This document shows, in pieces, positions 1 to 9,383 of a stretch of 64,000 nucleotides of DNA; within the stretch, counting starts at the first letter, position 1; each line of letters starts with the position of its first letter. This DNA is from Effrenium voratum (Eukaryota > Sar > Dinophyceae > Suessiales > Symbiodiniaceae): assembly GCA_963377175.1 (NCBI GenBank), contig CAUJNA010000483.1:64501-128500 (forward strand), read 5' to 3'. The notes below the pieces were generated by a model. That model was not told where the DNA came from. It was given only the letters and a program-made list of their open reading frames with translations, and did not search any database. A program made the translations under genes and the position numbers.

Positions 1-2072
1 CCGTGTTGCTTTCCCAACCGGGCCTCCAGTGGCTGAGGAAGCGGCCGAAAGGCTCACGCACAACGCAAAAGGCGTCGCATTCATCAGTATAGGCAGCAGC
101 CTCAGGTCCATGAATAAATTACGTCGTGCCATTCTATGCTGCGGGTGATCTTCCCACCAAGCACGCTGCCAACTGAGGATCGAGAGCTGGGGGAAAATGC
201 CAAAAGCTGCACCGATCCTCAAATCTTTCCACCAGTATTGCGAGTATTGCGCGGCGCTCTCTGCTCAGCACATCGTAAAAAGCCACACGAAATCTTGCGG
301 CCACGGCACAACACCTGAATTCGGTTTTGGTCTGGGTTCAAAAGACTTGTTCACATAGCCTCAGCTGAACTGCAAACATTCAACAAACTCGGGGCTGCTC
401 TGACTATCTGCCCAAAATAACGCTGTGCACCTCTGCGTCTGCAACGCATGTTGCCACCTTCTGTGCATGAATTTAATGCTGCAGTGGGGCAGCAATCGGC
501 ACCTTATGACAGCAGGATCGGACGAGGGCAACACAGTGATTGGAACTGCTTGGCCAAGAAACCAGACCAGCCGCAATTCTTCTTGGTTTCCTAAGCAGGG
601 CATTTTTTTGAAACTGCGCTGCAGGCGACGCCTCCACACATCCACATCGGAGTACGGCCGAGATCGCTTGGCGGAACAAGCACAGGGCGATACCAAACAT
701 CTTGCAAGCGAGCTGCGCAGCGCAGTCGGTCATCGCACATGCCCCAGAAGCGCACGTGCTTCTCAATTTTTCGCATGGAAATGCCTGGCCGGAAGGCCAA
801 AAGCTGCCGCAAGGTGGCATCACAAGCTCTGTTCAGCTTGGTTGCAATCACCAGGATTTTCCACCACTTGGTTGTAGCCTCAGTCGGGCGCTGGCACGAC
901 GGACAGGATACACTGACCACTATAGGCGCTGACCGAATGCGTGCGCGATGATGCCTTCAATGTTGGAGCCAGCCGCCTTGCAAGCCAAACATTGACAACA
1001 ACCACAACTCGGGAAAATAGCCACGGCCCTGCCAGCGCATAAGCCCCAATTCCAGCATGCAGCATGCAATGCAGTCTTGAACAAACGTCAGCAAGCAAAT
1101 ACTTGACCATCCTTTTGCAGGAGCAACCGAATCAAACCGGGCTGGGCAATTGGTGGCATATCATGGCCTGAGCAAAATCATGATTTGTAGTTAGCTGCAT
1201 GAAATAAAGCTCGGACGGTTTGGATACAGGCAACTTCAATCCGCATCAGTACCAAAGCAATCAATTTTGCCATGGGCCCCAATCTTGGCCCCTATGAAGC
1301 TGGACCAGCGGTTGTGGGCGATGCAAAAGGGCCAAAGGCACTGTTCCCCGCACCAACTGCATGTCTTACGCAGCTCTTCAACAACCAACTTGGGGTGGTG
1401 AAGATCGTGGCCAAAGCTTGGGAAGCTGCAGATGGGTACACCAGGCGTAGATTGAAACCCTGAAGCAATTGGAGATTGGACTTGACGACTAGGCGATGCT
1501 TGCGTACGCGTGCGCGCGCCCGGGCAGGGACAGTCAGTGCCAGGACCCACGCTCACCGGTCGTCGAGCTCCTGAAGGCCACGGCGCAAGATGTGGGAGAC
1601 ACGGTGGCTGGAGGTCCGAGCCTTCGGCCCGGCCCGGCAGCGCGCGCCAACAGCCAGCCGGTGAGGCTATTAGGCTATTCACCTTTCCAACGAACAAGCG
1701 GAAGAATAAAGGAACTATGCTGACAAGTTGCCCGCTAAATGATTCGGGAAAACGCGAGCTGATCGTATCTGGAAGCTGGAGAGGAAACACGTCGACACAG
1801 GCATCGACAGGCGACCAAAAATGCCCTGGAAAGTGGGCTTCGCCTGCGACATCAGGGTGCAGTGTTCTCAAATGGGTCGACGATGGACCCGGCAAAGCTG
1901 AATTCGGCCAGCAGCTCATGGTGGCGAATCAGGTCATGAAGCTAAGACGTCAAACAAGCCAGATTGGTGAGACATGATTGAGGCGACCAGGGCGAGATGG
2001 TCATACCGAGGCAGTCCCCCCTGAACAGCCAGCCGGAGAGGCACCAGAGGTTGATCCGCTTTCAAAGGCTTT
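1..2072. other. flank without recognised gene
   Basis: No open frame in this stretch carries a motif or composition I can link to a protein family. Frames of 100-230 codons on both strands overlap each other and look like chance openings in GC-balanced DNA. A short phrase, cagccagccgg followed by gaggc, occurs near 1651 and again near 2026. The stretch ends at the target duplication of the LTR element. Confidence 0.5.
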
Positions 2073-2077
2073 CAAAC
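2073..2077. repeat. target-site duplication, left copy (CAAAC)
   Basis: CAAAC lies directly before the TG that opens the left LTR, and the same five bases directly follow the CA that closes the right LTR at 24420. Five-base duplications are typical of copia-class integrases. Removing the element and one copy restores a continuous empty site. Confidence 0.95.
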
Positions 2078-2544
2078 TGCGAAAGGGTTTGAAACAGTAT
2101 TTCGGGAGAGAATAAACAGGCCCAATCCCACCAACAAGAAGAGATTGTTTAAACCCCCCAGTCCCAAGGGCAAAGTGGTGCCCTCGGCTGGCCAAACACG
2201 AGCCAAAACAGGGTGCCAGTAGTAACAAGATAAAGAAGCCCAGCAAGGGCAGAGACAAGCGAAAGCAAGCACAAAGCAGCAAACCAAGCAGGCAAACAAT
2301 GCAGCGAAGCGAAGCGAGCAAGCAAAGCAAACCACTCCAACCAAAAACCCGACCCACCTCCAGAAACAGGACCACCACCCCGGCAGCGACGGCTGCGGCC
2401 CAGCGCAGCCGGCGCGTAGAGCGACGCGATCGTTTTCCGACGAAATGGCGAGAAACAGTCGACGAGTGTAAAAGCTTGAGCCAAACGGCGCATTGGCCGT
2501 GGCATGGAAACATGCTATGATAAAACTACATGCCCCCAAAAACA
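2078..2544 (-). repeat. 3' LTR of the copia element
   Basis: 467 bp, read on the minus strand as TGTTTTTGG... ending ...TTTCGCA. It aligns without gaps to 23954-24420 with four substitutions. Chance ORFs cover it in several frames and should be ignored. Confidence 0.95.
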
Positions 2545-2552
2545 CCCCCCTC
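2545..2552 (-). promoter_or_regulatory. polypurine tract
   Basis: On the minus strand GAGGGGGG abuts the TG of the 3' LTR, the expected place for the plus-strand DNA primer of reverse transcription. It is short but pure purine. Confidence 0.7.
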
Positions 2553-2633
2553 GACTTTACAAAGAGATGGAGTGAATTTGGAAAGGCGCATTGGCCATTT
2601 GAAGTTGAAGAGCAACAAACAAGAAAGAAAGAG

Positions 2634-2743
2634 GATTAGGCTACCAGGGTTCGCGACCCCACGCCCGGGCTCGCTTTAGAGCCCGAATCCCGCCACCACC
2701 CCGAATTACGGGCATGGGGCGGATTCGCGCCGGTAGCCAAATC
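2634..2743 (-). ncRNA. predicted cloverleaf-like structured RNA in the element's 3' UTR
   Basis: A closing stem pairs GATT-A-GGCTACC (2634-2645) with GGTAGCC-A-AATC (2732-2743), eleven pairs around one A/A mismatch. Inside lie three arms: GGGT/ACCC at 2647-2659; CGGGCTC/GAGCCCG with a six-base loop at 2666-2685; and AATCCCGCC/GGCGGATT at 2686-2725 with one bulged C, capped by CCCG/CGGG around AATTA. Pairing works on either strand; the element's RNA is the minus strand. The arm spacing does not fit a tRNA (no usable D-arm or anticodon arm), so it is not called a tRNA. Role unknown; packaging, nuclear export or 3'-end processing are possible. Confidence 0.5.
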
Positions 2744-3359
2744 GAACCGGAGAGAACAAAACACGAAAAAGAACAAAGGTTCAACTCCAATATGGCAGGC
2801 ATGAAATAAATTGATATTGCAATGCAACCACAGTGAATCATGAGATTCGAGTGGATATAATTTCTGAATTCAAGAATTGGGCGCTTTGGCCTGCTGGTTG
2901 AAACATGGTGCTTTGACCACAAGACCTGGGTCTTTAAAAATAGCACCGTCTAGGCGCGCGATCACGCGAAGACGGCCGGCACGAGTAGCACCGGCAGCCG
3001 TCAGCGGTTTAGGTCCGAGTTGGACACCTCCGGCAGCGGTGCAGCGCAATCGCGATCATCACGCCAGCACCTTAATGAGTTCCTTCACCAGCTGCATCAG
3101 CGGTTCTGGAGAATGTAAATCGCCAGCGGCCAAAGATGCCGGCGAGAATGACTGCCTTGCGGTAACAGGGCGTACCTGGCAGGACAATGTGACCGTCGCG
3201 ATTAGCGCACGGTCACCCGTGCATACGAATTATGATTCGGTGAATAACCGATTTTGGTGGATCGACGTCATGCAATAATTGAAATTACGATGAGATCATC
3301 GAAATGTGCAAGTGCGCATTGGCACTTTTGGGTACGACTCAGCGCATGCAGAAAGGGCA
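2744..3359 (-). other. 3' untranslated part of the element
   Basis: Between the last accessory ORF and the cloverleaf-like RNA. No credible open frame on the element's strand. Composition is mixed, with an AT-richer part at 2760-2880. Confidence 0.4.
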
Positions 3360-4346
3360 TCATTTGCCCCTGCCGCCGCCGCGTCGTCCCCTTCCCTTCC
3401 CAACGTTCCAATCCCCGGGTGGGGGATGAGAAGGCTCGATTTCAGCCAACTCATCATCATCACCCCAAGTTGGGGTGTGAGGTGAACTAGGATTTACATA
3501 CGCGCCGGGATTTTCCGGCGGAAATTGCGACCAGCCCTGCGGCATTGCGCCGGGCCACATCTGCGGCATCATTCCAGCCATGTGCTGCTGCATGAAACCC
3601 CCCGTCGGGAATGTGGGGTACATGGGGCTTGGGTACGGAAAAGGGGCGGCTTGTGCGCCCTTGTATCCCGAGCCGCGTGCGTCAGGCTGATAGCCGCCTG
3701 TGGGCGTCCTCGACCGGGCGGATCCACCACGGCCGTACTGCTGGCCGTATAGGCCGCCTTTGCCCTTTTGCTGGTCACCTTTGTGACCCTTGAATTGGTC
3801 AGCCTTGTGACCTTTGCTTGCATTCGGGTCCCCTTTGGGACCCTCTCCTTTGGGCCAGGAGCCCGCAGGGGCATTGCCCTTCCTGGTATCCCCCTTGCCT
3901 TTCTGGTCCGGTCACATCGAAGCGGAACGATTATCACCCCGAGGTGTAGCCGCCCGCCTGTGATGCTTCCCAGATGGAGGATCCGCAAACGTGATGGCGC
4001 TTTGGCCATCGCGTTGCCCAGCGGGAACCATCTCGACCTTGTTCAGGTCGGTGTAGATGTATGCTTCAGCATTCTCAATTGGGACTGTTATCGTCCCACC
4101 ACCGCCCCTCAGGGAGTCAATGCTCAACCTGAGGGTCTCGGTGATGTCAAAATTAGCGTCTTCGCTGGTGAAGTCCGCGAGGCGTCGCTCGGCATGGACC
4201 ATGGACATGATCACATCCTCCCGAGAGGCGCCTAGGCCGTACAGCGGGACGAGGAAACCGTCCTCAACACCGATGCGGTATGCATCGTAAATATATACAG
4301 AAAGATAAAAGGCAAACGCTGATTGTAGGCTGCCTTTCCTTGTCAT
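3360..4346 (-). pseudogene. accessory ORF, C-terminal part (broken by one TGA)
   Basis: The minus-strand frame starting near 4346 reads 144 codons, meets TGA at 3914-3912, then continues open in the same frame to 3360. The first part is folded-protein-like and joins by a frame change to the end of the 4264-6600 ORF (overlap 4264-4346). The second part is a disordered Lys/Gly/Pro tail with repeated KG dipeptides, methionine-rich stretches and a terminal G/R-rich tract (GRGRRGGGRGK), which suggests RNA binding. The TGA is in a TGCGA-type context, so CGA to TGA deamination is the simplest cause. No family recognised. Confidence 0.5.
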
Positions 4347-6600
4347 GTGGCGTCCCCACTGCCGCGTGTTGCTGGTGGTCGATCAAATACGCCAGGACTG
4401 TCAAACCATCAGGGACTGGGTTTCCAGTCTCGCTTTCCTCGATGAGCAGTTGCTTTGCCACCCATCTTTCAAGCGCTTCATCACTCGTTCTCACGCATGA
4501 GTGAGTGTCCATGTTGGTGACTTTCTCAACCTCATGGAATGCTACCTGTACGATATCCGCATTGGGATTGTGTACGAGGTATGGCGCACAGCGCAAACCA
4601 GAGATCATGCAACTGACCACCTCACGGATCAGGTTTACCGACGCCATCAGAGGGGCCCAGCTGCACGTTTCCGCGTAGTACCAGCTGTTGGGCAGGACTG
4701 CCTTGAGTCCGTCCACCCACGTTGGCTGTCCACGCCTGATCTGAGACTGAGAAGTCCCGGGCACCCACTCCCGACAGAAAATGGGCAAGTGGCAACCATT
4801 GCATAGAATGGTGCCGTATATGTTCAAATGTGCACAACGAGGGCACCAATAGTCATGCATGGGAGCTTTGTCCCATGCGAATGACACCCCTCGCGGCGGA
4901 CCCGGGACAACCAAGGCCCGGATCGCCCATGGTCGGATGTATATTACATCCCCTTCCTGGCGCAAGTAACATGCACGCCAAAAAGGCGCGTGAATCTCCT
5001 CACGCACGGCAATGAAACCGCGTCGGGTTTTGTATATGCCCGCGGCGCCCTCAGTCGCCAGCCACTTCAGGTCGATCGCCACGACAACATGGCGCTTGTC
5101 CATGTACGCGGCACGTTCATCGACGTAAAACTCGCCCTCATTATTGGGGCTTCGCAGTTTCAGGAAAGGCACCTTTGCGCCTTCCATGCCAATCTGAATC
5201 TCCCCCCTGCAGATCTTGTCAGGCCGCATAGGGAAGACTTGAATGGCGAATTTGCCGGGACGTCGGATGCACCTCGTTTTGAGGGCAGATCTATACTCAG
5301 GCATGGAAAGCAGCACATATCCCGTATAAGGGACCTCCGCTGCATCCATTGGCCTCAGCAAGGGCCCGATCGGAGTACGATCGCGTAACGCCCAGCGCTT
5401 GAAAACTTTATATGGCACGTCCCTCCCGATTAGGGTGGAACGCGCAAAAATCACTTCGCTTGTGACCTCTGTTGGGTCATTTTCCTCCCAGACTCTCCGT
5501 ATTAGGAGCTCCACTGGGGGGTAGGCGGGGTGCTCCCGTGCGAGAGCACCCGCCCACTTTGCCACGTCATGGCCTGTGCACTTGACAATCCCGTGTAGGG
5601 CCTCAAGAAGCATGGAGATCAGGGGCATTGACATCCAACCTCCAAGTATGTCGGGAACCGTCCCGCATAAGCGGAAAGACGGATCACCAGGCTTGACACT
5701 TACCAAATTTGGGTCCGTGGAGCCTGACAAAACCTCTAGAAGCATATACGCCTCTCTGGAGCATCGTCCGGCGACCGTTGCTGGGTCGGCGATCTCGGGG
5801 AAACCCCCGAAGATACCATCCCCAGCAGGACAGGCGATTCTGCCAAATGTCCTGCTCGAGGGGTCCAGTAGGACCTCCTCACCTTCGTAAGTGAAATTGT
5901 AAGTGCTCGCTATCGGGCACACGGCGGGTTTTACCATTGCCGCGTCCTCAAGCGACGCACCAACCAGGAGAAGACCGGACTCATGCGCTTTGGCATCGGT
6001 CGGAGCATTCCCCTCGGCCATTCGCCGATAGTTTTCGGCACGGAAGAGAGGAAACAGATGTTTCATCCTATCGATTTCTTCTTCCGTCGTACGCCAGGCC
6101 TTCGCCTCATAGTGCGGCGGCCCCTGCTTTGAGGGAATCAGATCTCTGTTCTCCATTTCGGAGAACTTGGCAACGAATGGCCCAACGCCATCGTCCTCGA
6201 CGTGACTTTCGAAGTCTTCGTCGGAGATGTATTCTCTGGGCGGCTCGCCCAGTTCGTTTAGGTCGACCTCTTCAAGGTCAACCAGAGCCGGGGAGTCCAG
6301 GATTTTCTGGATCCCCATGAGCTCACTCCTGAATTGCTCAAAATCCCGCGGTGCGGTGGTCACTGAGGACGGCATAGCGTCTTCCCAGGACTCTGGAAAC
6401 ATGCACACGTTGGTAGGGGAATATTCGTCATCGGAAATATCCCGATCACGGTCCCGTACATCGCTAATCAACTTCGCATCCAAGAAGCCGCATTGGGCCC
6501 CCGGTTGTGACGCCTTTGCGGGAGATGGCGCTGCGCCCTTCGACGCTTTGGCCGCCTCTTTGGGCGCCTTATTCTTCTTGCTCACCTCTACTCCCCTCAT
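4264..6600 (-). CDS. large accessory ORF with a zinc-ribbon-like motif, function unknown
   Basis: The open frame runs from 6831; ATG at 6600 (MRGVEVSKKNK) is the likeliest start because it lies just before a Lys/Ala-rich leader and overlaps the end of the upstream ORF by only some 30 bases. About 778 residues. The acidic N-terminal third (DRDRDISDDEYSP) is followed by globular sequence rich in W, C and P. Near the C-terminal third is CPRC-x9-CNGC, a possible zinc ribbon. The frame ends at 4264, and a +1 change continues it into the 4346 frame. I recognise no family; placement after Pol parallels env-like or accessory genes of other LTR elements, but nothing here looks like a membrane glycoprotein. 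Confidence 0.5.
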   Translation of the reverse strand: MRGVEVSKKNKAPKEAAKASKGAAPSPAKASQPGAQCGFLDAKLISDVRDRDRDISDDEYSPTNVCMFPESWEDAMPSSVTTAPRDFEQFRSELMGIQKILDSPALVDLEEVDLNELGEPPREYISDEDFESHVEDDGVGPFVAKFSEMENRDLIPSKQGPPHYEAKAWRTTEEEIDRMKHLFPLFRAENYRRMAEGNAPTDAKAHESGLLLVGASLEDAAMVKPAVCPIASTYNFTYEGEEVLLDPSSRTFGRIACPAGDGIFGGFPEIADPATVAGRCSREAYMLLEVLSGSTDPNLVSVKPGDPSFRLCGTVPDILGGWMSMPLISMLLEALHGIVKCTGHDVAKWAGALAREHPAYPPVELLIRRVWEENDPTEVTSEVIFARSTLIGRDVPYKVFKRWALRDRTPIGPLLRPMDAAEVPYTGYVLLSMPEYRSALKTRCIRRPGKFAIQVFPMRPDKICRGEIQIGMEGAKVPFLKLRSPNNEGEFYVDERAAYMDKRHVVVAIDLKWLATEGAAGIYKTRRGFIAVREEIHAPFWRACYLRQEGDVIYIRPWAIRALVVPGPPRGVSFAWDKAPMHDYWCPRCAHLNIYGTILCNGCHLPIFCREWVPGTSQSQIRRGQPTWVDGLKAVLPNSWYYAETCSWAPLMASVNLIREVVSCMISGLRCAPYLVHNPNADIVQVAFHEVEKVTNMDTHSCVRTSDEALERWVAKQLLIEESETGNPVPDGLTVLAYLIDHQQHAAVGTPHDKERQPTISVCLLSFCIYLRCIPHRC

Positions 6601-7966
6601 TGCCCACATGCATCGCAGACGATTGCCCGCTCCCACTTGCCCCGCCCATTGGCGGTTCGGGAGTCTTAATGGGAGATTCTTTTGTACGGGCTTTGCCTGC
6701 GTACGAACCCGACACTTGCTCACGTCCAGTGGAACCGCCGCCAGCCTCCCGTGGACGCTTGGCGGTGTGAGCCGCGCCAGTATGCACAGCAGGTGCGGAC
6801 CGCCTAGGGTGGCTCTTGCTAGCCACAACACCCTGAGGAGGTGGTTTCACCTTGGGAGCCGGCTCCGCTTTGGGTGCCGGTTCCGGCTCAATGACACAAG
6901 CCCTGAGGTCAAAGTTCTCTGACCTCGCGAGGCCTGCGCAATGTGAACGGAATACGTCCTCGACCTCACGGGCCAAGAACTCAGGATGATCCTCTGCGTT
7001 GAGAGGAGTCCTCCACGCATCGTAACCAGAAAGCAAATTCTTGCCTACGATGTCATTGAAACGATACGAGCCCAACCCCGAATAGCGGTTGGCTGCTCTA
7101 AGCACGTTGCAAAATCTTTCAACCTTTTCGGTTGCCGCGATGGCCGCAGCCATCTGAGGGTGAATGTACCCTGTTTCTGCCATGCAGTGCGCGGCTTCGC
7201 GCAGACACGACCTTGCGCGCCACAGATTCGCAGCCGCTTGGTAAAAATTGCAGTACGCGACGGACCACGTCGGGTCCTGCGCATAAACCTCATCATCCCC
7301 AAATTGAGAATCGGGCATGGTGAACCCCAAACGGATCTCCCGGCCACGGATTACGTCAGCCGAGATTTGATTTGAATTGGGTTGATCTTCCGGAGAAGGG
7401 CGGGGAGCGTATCGCCTCCCCAGACTGACGCATGATTCATTTGCTGCTTCCCTACTAGGGTGCAGCCTCTCAGTCTGCATTTGCCAATACCGGTCAACTA
7501 GGCCCGCCTGGGGGCCAATTGACAATGGACCAAGGCTTTCCTCAGCCCATTCGGAGAGCGCTTTGGCCCCTGCATGATGGATTCCATCTGCATTCATTGT
7601 GTCGGAAACGACGACATTAGACAAATAATGCCAGTCGTACTCGCCGAACCGGCGGTCGATTGCTGAAGCGTCGTCCAGCATCTGGAAAAGTGCGTCCTCT
7701 GTGAGCTCTTGCCACAAAGGGAGTGCGAGGGCAGTCTCAATGGAGTCCGCCTTGTCAGGACGGAGGAGGCGCTTTGGCCATGCTCCGTTCCTCCATGCCG
7801 CCACAGCCGGCGACAAACCTGCTCTCCTGTACAGGAAATGCACAACGATTACGGCGGGTGCAAAATATTCGGATTCTGGGCCGAATTCTGGATCATCGGG
7901 ATCGGGTGAATCACCGCCGCCGCCGGGATGACTGGGCCCACCGCCACTGGCGTTGTTCCCGCCCAT
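6569..7966 (-). CDS. accessory ORF, alpha-helical, function unknown
   Basis: 465 codons. The start is Gly/Pro/Asp-rich and continuous in frame with an upstream G/S/D-rich linker. A globular part of about 250 residues follows with many W, Y and H (for example FGEYDWHYL, LWRARSCLREAAHCM). The C-terminus is a disordered P/K/A tail with repeated EPAPKAEPAPK units. No recognised domain. It overlaps the next ORF by frame change at 6569-6600. Confidence 0.45.
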   Translation of the reverse strand: MGGNNASGGGPSHPGGGGDSPDPDDPEFGPESEYFAPAVIVVHFLYRRAGLSPAVAAWRNGAWPKRLLRPDKADSIETALALPLWQELTEDALFQMLDDASAIDRRFGEYDWHYLSNVVVSDTMNADGIHHAGAKALSEWAEESLGPLSIGPQAGLVDRYWQMQTERLHPSREAANESCVSLGRRYAPRPSPEDQPNSNQISADVIRGREIRLGFTMPDSQFGDDEVYAQDPTWSVAYCNFYQAAANLWRARSCLREAAHCMAETGYIHPQMAAAIAATEKVERFCNVLRAANRYSGLGSYRFNDIVGKNLLSGYDAWRTPLNAEDHPEFLAREVEDVFRSHCAGLARSENFDLRACVIEPEPAPKAEPAPKVKPPPQGVVASKSHPRRSAPAVHTGAAHTAKRPREAGGGSTGREQVSGSYAGKARTKESPIKTPEPPMGGASGSGQSSAMHVGNEGSRGEQEE

Positions 7967-9383
7967 AGGGTCATCGTCACCCGGCGGTTCATCGGCCGGG
8001 GATGTAGGAGCATCGTCCCCAGCCCCGCCACCGCTTCCGCCATCGTTGCCTCCCCCAGCGCCTTGGCTGGGTGATGCACCTTTGGCCCCACCCGCATCCG
8101 CAGGCGGAGACTGTGTGTCCTGCCCGCAGGTTTGGACACTTCAGGATGAGATTCCACCCCCATTGACGCATCGGTCAACAGAGACGGGGTGCTATCTTCC
8201 GGCTGAGGATTATTCTCGCCGGTAGCTCCTGGAGCATCGCTCCCCTTTCCGGGTCGCAGCTCCACCTTACAGGGTTTTGCCTGCGTGGACGGACCAGCCG
8301 GAGCACTCTTTATGGCTCTCGGCGGCGGAACTTCAGGCCGAGGGTGCGGCATCCCCCCGTGCCACCAGTGCTGGCAGCATCAGCGCCTGCCGCTTTGGGC
8401 ACTGGCACATTTGCGACCTTCGGTGCTTCAACCATGGGTCCCGTTCTGGCCGGAACCGCGCTCTTTGGCGGAGGGCCAGTGGGCGAGGACTGGAGCGACC
8501 CCGGTCCCCCCTCCTTAGGAGGTACTCCACCGGCACGCTTGGCGAGTCCACCACCCCATCTGTTAGCGGTTTCACGCACAGACAGAGTTGGGAAATCATC
8601 ACCATATGCGTCTTTGGGAAGCTCCGGAGGTTTGGGCTTAGCCACGAAAATCTGCCTCCCAGTGTTGAGCTTCAAGGCAACTCTTTGGCCGCCAGACTTC
8701 GTCGGAGCACCAGACGTGGATGGGGTGTACCCACACGCAGGTGTCGGTTTTGCAGGGATGGTTCCCTTCTGATTACCGCAAACTGCGGGCGAAAGACCGC
8801 GATTAGCGGCAGATTGACCAAGATTGGCCATAGCCTGGCCCAGCCTCTGCTTACCTGTTGCAGGTGGAGTTGAAGACCGGACGCGTTGTGCCATAGTCTG
8901 CTGCCCACCGCCCGTATTAGGGCTGGGCGCGGACTGAGGATCCGAATTCCGTGCACACGGCGATCTAGGTGCATTGACCGAAGCAGAACGCGTCTGGGCG
9001 CCTTGGCCGCCAGACATCGCTCTGGGCGCAGAGATAACCTCCGCCCATGGTGTGTCCTCGGAAGTGGACCACCGATGTACCGGCGTGAGGCACGTTTGGC
9101 CCCCGCACATTTTAACGGCACTGAGGTAGGACTCTGGTGGGTTCACCAACTTGCCCTCCTCGATCAGGTAGTTGAGGGCGATCGCCAGGGTTTCCTGGAT
9201 CTCACCGTTCATGGATTCACGCCTCAGAATAGAGGACAGGTCGGTAAAAGCCGATACAAGACCTATGAATTGGTGTCCGCCTCTTTCGATGCCGACGACA
9301 CGGATGGGTAGGCGGGAAAGCCGGCATCGCGGCTTTTCCTGAAAAATGTAGTGGCAACGTGTTGCATGGACGTGCCATGCCAC
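7849..9383 (-). CDS. accessory ORF segments: disordered P/G/S/A-rich linker in two frames
   Basis: Frame 9383-8310 carries on from the 11986 ORF after a -1 change and holds a helical segment (MNGEIQETLAIALNYLIEEG), then low-complexity Q/G/P/T sequence containing AYGDDFPTL. Frame 8352-7849 takes over after another -1 change. Composition stays biased to P, G, A, S and T across both changes while the alternative frames turn arginine-rich, which supports one original reading path. Probably an interdomain linker of a single long accessory protein; function unknown. Confidence 0.4.

Noticed and set aside
1236..1919. 227-codon minus-strand ORF
   Set aside because: No motif, overlapped by comparable frames on the other strand, and P/S/G/C-rich as expected for chance reading of GC-balanced DNA.
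2078..2544. Conserved ORFs of 118-179 codons present in both LTRs
   Set aside because: They recur only because the LTRs are duplicated; they overlap in several frames and end with the repeat.
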